A DNA stretch of 64,000 bases, taken from positions 122,430 to 186,429 of the forward strand of contig JAVBQF010000001.1 in the NCBI GenBank assembly GCA_031549195.1. The letters are read 5' to 3'. The notes below the pieces were generated by a model. It ran no database searches and was not told the DNA's origin. It saw only the letters and a program-made list of their open reading frames with translations. The DNA comes from JAVBQF01 sp031549195 (lineage in GTDB: Bacteria > Bacillota_I > Bacilli_A > RF39 > UBA660). How positions within the stretch are numbered: position 1 is the first letter of the stretch; every line of letters starts with the position of its first letter. The position numbers and the translations under genes were made by a program. Positions 62,191 to 64,000 of the stretch are shown piece after piece.

Positions 62191-62872
62191 TTGGTTATGG
62201 GGGATTTTCTTTATTGGTGCAGCAGTAGCAATAGTTTTTAATCAACTTGGATTTTTAACAAATTTATCTTTAGTTAATTTGGTATTGTTAATATTAATGG
62301 TACCAGTAATTATTATGAGTACATTTAGTTTGAATTTTGGAGGGGTTTTCTTTCCCGTTGCAATACTCGGAATAGCCTTTGCAAAACCTCTTGGTATTGA
62401 AGAGTTAGTACCTTGGCCTATTTTAGTAGTAGCGTTATTTGCGACAATTGGATTTTCACTAATATTTAAAAGGAAACCTCATTCATGGCATCATCATTTT
62501 CAAAATGTACATCAGAGAATTGAAGATAGTGAAGAAGATGATGAAGTTAATTTCAATGTGAGCTTTGGTTCTGGTGCTAAATATATTACTTCAAGCAAGT
62601 TAAAAAGAGCAAATATAGGAGTATCGTTTGGTGCTGCTCAAGTATATTTTGATAATGCCAAAATTGATCCAAAGGGAGCAGAGATATATGTTGATGTTTC
62701 ATTTGGGGGAGTGGAGCTATTCTTTCCAAGAGAATGGAATGTTGAGATTAGTACAGATGCATTTCTTGGCGGAGTGGATGAAAAAAATAAAAGATACTCT
62801 GAAAAAACTGGACCAAAGGTTATGCTAAAAGGAAAGGTAAGTCTTTCAGGAATAGAGATAACTTACATATAG
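62177..62872 (+). CDS. LiaF-like membrane protein
   Basis: The 231-residue protein has four N-terminal membrane helices and a C-terminal beta-rich domain with repeated VSFGSGAKYIT, VSFGAAQVYF and VSFGGVELFFP, as in LiaF/DUF2154 proteins of cell-envelope stress systems. It probably modulates the adjacent LytTR regulator. AAAGGAGAA precedes the start, and it overlaps the LytTR gene by 14 bp. Confidence 0.85.
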   Translation: MKKSNWLWGIFFIGAAVAIVFNQLGFLTNLSLVNLVLLILMVPVIIMSTFSLNFGGVFFPVAILGIAFAKPLGIEELVPWPILVVALFATIGFSLIFKRKPHSWHHHFQNVHQRIEDSEEDDEVNFNVSFGSGAKYITSSKLKRANIGVSFGAAQVYFDNAKIDPKGAEIYVDVSFGGVELFFPREWNVEISTDAFLGGVDEKNKRYSEKTGPKVMLKGKVSLSGIEITYI

Positions 62873-62917
62873 ACTTATAGTATATTTATGCTAAAATTAA
62901 TTATGGAGGTCATACTA

Positions 62918-63583
62918 ATGAATGGAGTAGAATATAAACCATTACCTGATCAGACGTTAGATGAAATAATTAATATATTACTAATTGCTAAGCAATCTGG
63001 TGCAGCAATATTTGTTGATTTTAATGGAGTAACACTAAGTAGTGAAAATTTAACTATTGATAAGGCATATCAACAGGTTTATGGGTGTTCAAAGGCGGAC
63101 TATAATTTAAGTATAATTCAAAGAAAACAGGCTATGCAACAAGAGCAACAGCAATCAGTACAAGACTTATTTGATAGGGTAACAGCTAAAAGAGCAAGAG
63201 CAGTTTCGAAGATTCCATATTGGCAAAGTTGGGGAACACATTATATATCAGCTGAAAAGCAAGAAAGATGGAATGCTGCTGTGACAGCTTCAGCATATGG
63301 AATGCATATTGGACGCGATTTAGAAATAGCGGCTAATTTAATTACTATGTTGTCACTTGGAGCAGACATGAGTGCTGTTGTTGCAATGGCAGATGAGGAA
63401 TACGGTGGTAGCGACAATGCTAGGGCTTTGATTAGGGATGATATTTTAAAGTTTTCTAATAGAGGTCCTGACTTTTACGAAGCCTCAGCAAAAGCACCAC
63501 TTTCTTCTGAAGAAGTAGCTCTTGTTTCAACTGTTAGAGCAGAAAATGCAGCGGTTGTAGCACAACCTGAATATAGAAAATAG
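62918..63583 (+). CDS. Orphan protein of unknown function
   Basis: The 221-residue protein is not recognised. The N-terminal part (TLDEIINILLIAKQSGAAIF, VDFNGVTLSSENLTIDKAY) looks like a small alpha/beta domain. A Gln-rich helix (IQRKQAMQQEQQQ) follows, and the rest is Ala-rich helical. No signal peptide or membrane segment is seen. ATG 62918 follows GGAGGT at 7 bp; the upstream frame start (62888) has no site. It is 45 bp after the LiaF-like gene and could be a third member of that operon. Confidence 0.6.
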   Translation: MNGVEYKPLPDQTLDEIINILLIAKQSGAAIFVDFNGVTLSSENLTIDKAYQQVYGCSKADYNLSIIQRKQAMQQEQQQSVQDLFDRVTAKRARAVSKIPYWQSWGTHYISAEKQERWNAAVTASAYGMHIGRDLEIAANLITMLSLGADMSAVVAMADEEYGGSDNARALIRDDILKFSNRGPDFYEASAKAPLSSEEVALVSTVRAENAAVVAQPEYRK

Positions 63584-63607
63584 AAATAAAGTATTTCAAA
63601 AATATAC

Positions 63608-63637
63608 AGATAACTTATCTTTAAAGTTATCTTTTTC
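63608..63637 (+). terminator. Terminator
   Basis: AGATAACTT, loop ATCTTTA, AAGTTATCT and T residues. Confidence 0.8.
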
Positions 63638-63680
63638 TTTTTCCAAATTTATATTATAATAATTACATTTGGAGGTAATT

Positions 63681-64000
63681 ATGAAAATCGGAATACCAAG
63701 AGCATTCTTGTACTACAGATATAGATATTTATGGGAGGTTTTCTTTAAGGAACTAGGTTGTAATATCATTCTTAGTCCAGATACAAATAAGGAGATATTA
63801 AAGGCAGGATCAACATCTTCGATAGATGAAAGTTGCCTATCTTCTAAGATATATTTGGGACATGTTGAATATTTAATTGATAAGTGTGATTATATCTTAA
63901 TTCCTCGTATCGCATCATATGGAAGAAGACAGATTGTTTGCTCTAAATTCCAAGCAGCTTATGATGTTGTAAACAATACATTTAAAGATAGAGATATTAA
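63681..64000 (+). CDS. 2-hydroxyacyl-CoA dehydratase/DUF2229-like protein, 3' partial
   Basis: The gene runs off the window after about 106 codons. MKIGIPRAFLYYRYRYLWE, LGCNIILSPDTNKEIL and ESCLSSKIYLGHVEYL followed by YILIPRI match the family of HgdB-like and acyl-CoA dehydratase activase-related (DUF2229) proteins, which hold Fe-S clusters and occur in anaerobes. ATG 63681 follows GGAGGT, with TATAAT at 63655-63660 upstream. Confidence 0.85.
   Translation, partial: MKIGIPRAFLYYRYRYLWEVFFKELGCNIILSPDTNKEILKAGSTSSIDESCLSSKIYLGHVEYLIDKCDYILIPRIASYGRRQIVCSKFQAAYDVVNNTFKDRDI

Noticed and set aside
1..64000. TGA read as Trp, as in Mycoplasma
   Set aside because: Several conserved genes end at TGA at the expected length, and conserved Trp residues (for example in RpoB and SecE) are TGG.
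1..64000. CRISPR array
   Set aside because: No set of regularly spaced identical repeats with unique spacers was seen; the only spaced repeats are the short IS21-like end and the two-copy LytTR operator.

Overview
The window is a very AT-rich, densely coded stretch of bacterial chromosome. It uses standard stop codons (TGA ends many genes and Trp is TGG), AGGAGG-type ribosome binding sites and U-tract terminators. It carries genes for a Gram-positive wall and lipoproteins (murD, a FemX/FemAB-like transferase, lgt, VanW, LytTR/LiaF-like), oxygen-sensitive enzymes (two radical SAM proteins and a 2-hydroxyacyl-CoA dehydratase-type protein) and no respiratory genes. This fits a small-genome anaerobic Firmicute near the Erysipelotrichia/RF39/Mollicutes border. 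Asn at the RpoB position equivalent to E. coli His526 agrees with that placement. The placement is inference; no rRNA is present to confirm it.

Layout. 1-4400: an orphan zincin-like protein cut by the window edge, a flavodoxin-family reductase, an HD phosphohydrolase, a hemolysin-III-type membrane protein and a Nudix protein. 4495-13185: uvrB, a patatin-like lipase, a radical SAM/SPASM protein, uvrA, a membrane protein, lgt and trxB, tightly packed. 13186-31850: the core transcription/translation cluster secE-nusG-(orphan)-rplK-rplA-rplJ-rplL-methyltransferase-rpoB-rpoC, two surface-type orphans, then rpsL-rpsG-fusA-tuf. L1-type and L10-type RNA leaders and several near-consensus promoters are visible. 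31882-43568: femX-like (minus strand), murD, eno, secG, an ABC exporter behind a leader-peptide attenuator, rnr, a CapA-like protein, smpB, a methyltransferase, a degenerate exonuclease-like protein and ssrA (tmRNA). Thus secG, rnr, smpB and ssrA, the trans-translation and RNA quality-control set, lie close together.

43659-54921: accessory region with a P-loop kinase-like protein, a possible IS21-type left-end relic, an M3 peptidase, an orphan holin plus M23/SH3 hydrolase pair with a probable ATT start, an azoreductase-like protein, pyrH, tRNA-Gln(CTG)-gltX-tRNA-Glu(CTC), a frameshifted small gene, an ABCG-type transporter, a BtaA-like methyltransferase-fold protein and a phosphoesterase. 55035-64000: small membrane proteins, an SPL-type radical SAM protein, a DUF1801 protein, an SDR, VanW, an SPFH/NfeD pair, gmk-tRNA-Thr(CGT), a LytTR/LiaF-like autoregulated operon with a visible operator, an orphan, and the start of a HgdB/DUF2229-like gene.

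Points most worth following up: the leader-peptide/antiterminator/terminator arrangement ahead of the ABC exporter (36207-36409); the orphan protein with two IrrE-like repeats between nusG and rplK; the ATT-initiated lysin beside a holin; the two C34 tRNAs around gltX; and the natural Asn in the RpoB rifampicin pocket.
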